A stretch of DNA of 6,373 nucleotides from positions 1 through 6,373 of the forward strand of contig CAAEMG010000065.1 of the NCBI GenBank assembly GCA_900757025.1. The letters run 5' to 3'. The stretch is from Clostridia bacterium (GTDB lineage Bacteria; Bacillota; Clostridia; Lachnospirales; Anaerotignaceae). The notes below the pieces were generated by a model. That model saw only the letters and a program-made list of their open reading frames with translations, did not search any database and was not told the DNA's origin. Both the position numbers and the translations under genes were made by a program. Of the stretch, positions 5,728 through 6,373 are shown in pieces; the first letter of the stretch is position 1; every line of letters starts with the position of its first letter.

Positions 5728-5757
5728 AATATATAATAAAAGTCTTTTATTCTTCAA
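5728..5757 (-). promoter_or_regulatory. Promoter of the HAD phosphatase gene
   Basis: TTGAAG (5752-5757) and TATATT (5728-5733) lie 18 bp apart on the minus strand, giving a start near 5721 and a leader of about 35 nt. The -35 box matches four of six and the -10 box five of six. The sequence is AT-rich, so chance matches are possible. Confidence 0.5.
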
Positions 5758-5763
5758 GATGCC

Positions 5764-5792
5764 TTGTAAAAAAACAACTTTCTGTGTAAAAT
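5764..5792 (+). promoter_or_regulatory. Promoter of the gene at 5826
   Basis: TTGTAA (5764-5769, four of six) and TAAAAT (5787-5792, five of six) are 17 bp apart, with a predicted start near 5799 and about 27 nt of leader. The -35 box is only 6 bp from the divergent -35 box of the phosphatase gene. Confidence 0.55.
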
Positions 5793-5825
5793 AGACTTTA
5801 ATAATTAATGGAGAAAAACATCACA

Positions 5826-6373
5826 ATGAATAATAAAATTTTTGAAATGACACAACTTCTTACAGATGAATTTACAGATAAATTTTCACAAATATATGAG
5901 CCACTTTCTTCCCGTGAACAAAATAATCTTATGTATTTTTCGTCACCGTTTTTTTTACGCTGGTATCACAGTTCATTATTAAATGAAACAACTCTTTCGC
6001 CGGCAAATATAATTACGGATATTTTTTCTGACGAATCTAATACACCTAAGCAGGCAGACACCTATTTTTCTTTGGGAATACACCACACTGCTCCTGACAA
6101 ATCATTTTCTTTTAACCTTTGTTTTGACTCCGGCGAAAAAAGCACTTTTATCGAAGATTTACGCTCTATATGCAATTTCTGTTTTCCATCGGGAGAACTT
6201 TATCCTAAAAAACAGGCTTGGTTTAAAAATGCAAAAGACCTGCGTAACCGTGTTTCTTTGGACGACCCTTTTTATATAAACTATCTTCTTGAAATGGCTT
6301 TATCTTTAGGGCTTATAAAGCAAATGCCGTCGATAGGCAATGTAACTGTTTACCAGTACATTAAATCTAAAGG
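5826..6373 (+). CDS. Protein of unknown function, 3' end cut by window
   Basis: An uninterrupted frame of 182 codons from the ATG at 5826 to the window edge, not ended by a stop. I do not recognise the family. The N-terminal half is mixed helical and aromatic-rich (SSPFFLRWYHSSLL at 39-52). The middle (80-105) alternates hydrophobic and polar residues like beta strands. Residues 109-130 hold two cysteines (116, 119) in ICNFCF, too few for a zinc site alone. Residues 148-180 (DPFYINYLLEMALSLGLIK onward) look like helix-turn-strand and could be a winged-helix-like tail, a weak guess. No signal peptide or membrane segment is seen, so it is probably cytosolic. GGAG at 5810-5813 lies 12 nt from the ATG, longer than ideal. 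The ATG is supported by the promoter just upstream and the lack of a better start. Confidence 0.7.
   Translation, partial: MNNKIFEMTQLLTDEFTDKFSQIYEPLSSREQNNLMYFSSPFFLRWYHSSLLNETTLSPANIITDIFSDESNTPKQADTYFSLGIHHTAPDKSFSFNLCFDSGEKSTFIEDLRSICNFCFPSGELYPKKQAWFKNAKDLRNRVSLDDPFYINYLLEMALSLGLIKQMPSIGNVTVYQYIKSK

Overview
The window looks like a chromosomal segment of a low-GC Gram-positive anaerobe, most likely a clostridium (Lachnospiraceae or a relative). The evidence is the AT-rich non-coding DNA, strong AGGAGG-type ribosome binding sites, consensus sigma-A type promoters, a Firmicutes-style 6S RNA, an S-layer-homology lipoprotein and a clostridial-type class II aldolase. The genus assignment is inference.

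Layout from left to right. (1) Positions 1-890, minus strand: class II fructose-bisphosphate aldolase (fba), cut by the window edge near its C-terminus, with a good promoter at 949-977. (2) From about 1000, plus strand: an lspA-like signal peptidase II gene with its own extended -10 promoter, then a 6S RNA gene whose -10 box overlaps the lspA stop codon, an intrinsic terminator, and a small lipoprotein gene with S-layer-homology sequence. A perfect 11-bp hairpin terminator at 2632-2660 closes this block and also ends the convergent operon on the other strand. (3) Positions 2689-4463, minus strand: a TRAP transporter membrane pair, dctQ (TTG start) then dctM, overlapping as TAATG. No substrate-binding dctP is visible. 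A 569-bp non-coding stretch lies upstream, with a near-consensus promoter about 440 nt before dctQ and inverted repeats in the putative leader. (4) Positions 5033-5686, minus strand: a HAD-superfamily (beta-phosphoglucomutase-like) phosphatase. It diverges, from nearly touching promoters, from (5) a plus-strand gene of unknown function starting at 5826 and running off the right edge.

Most of this is ordinary core or transport gene content. I see no defence system, mobile element, CRISPR array, tRNA or rRNA. The items most worth a second look are the long structured leader of the dctP-less TRAP pair, the lspA-like / 6S RNA / lipoprotein cluster, the short SLH lipoprotein that resembles the front half of larger proteins, and the unrecognised gene at the right edge.
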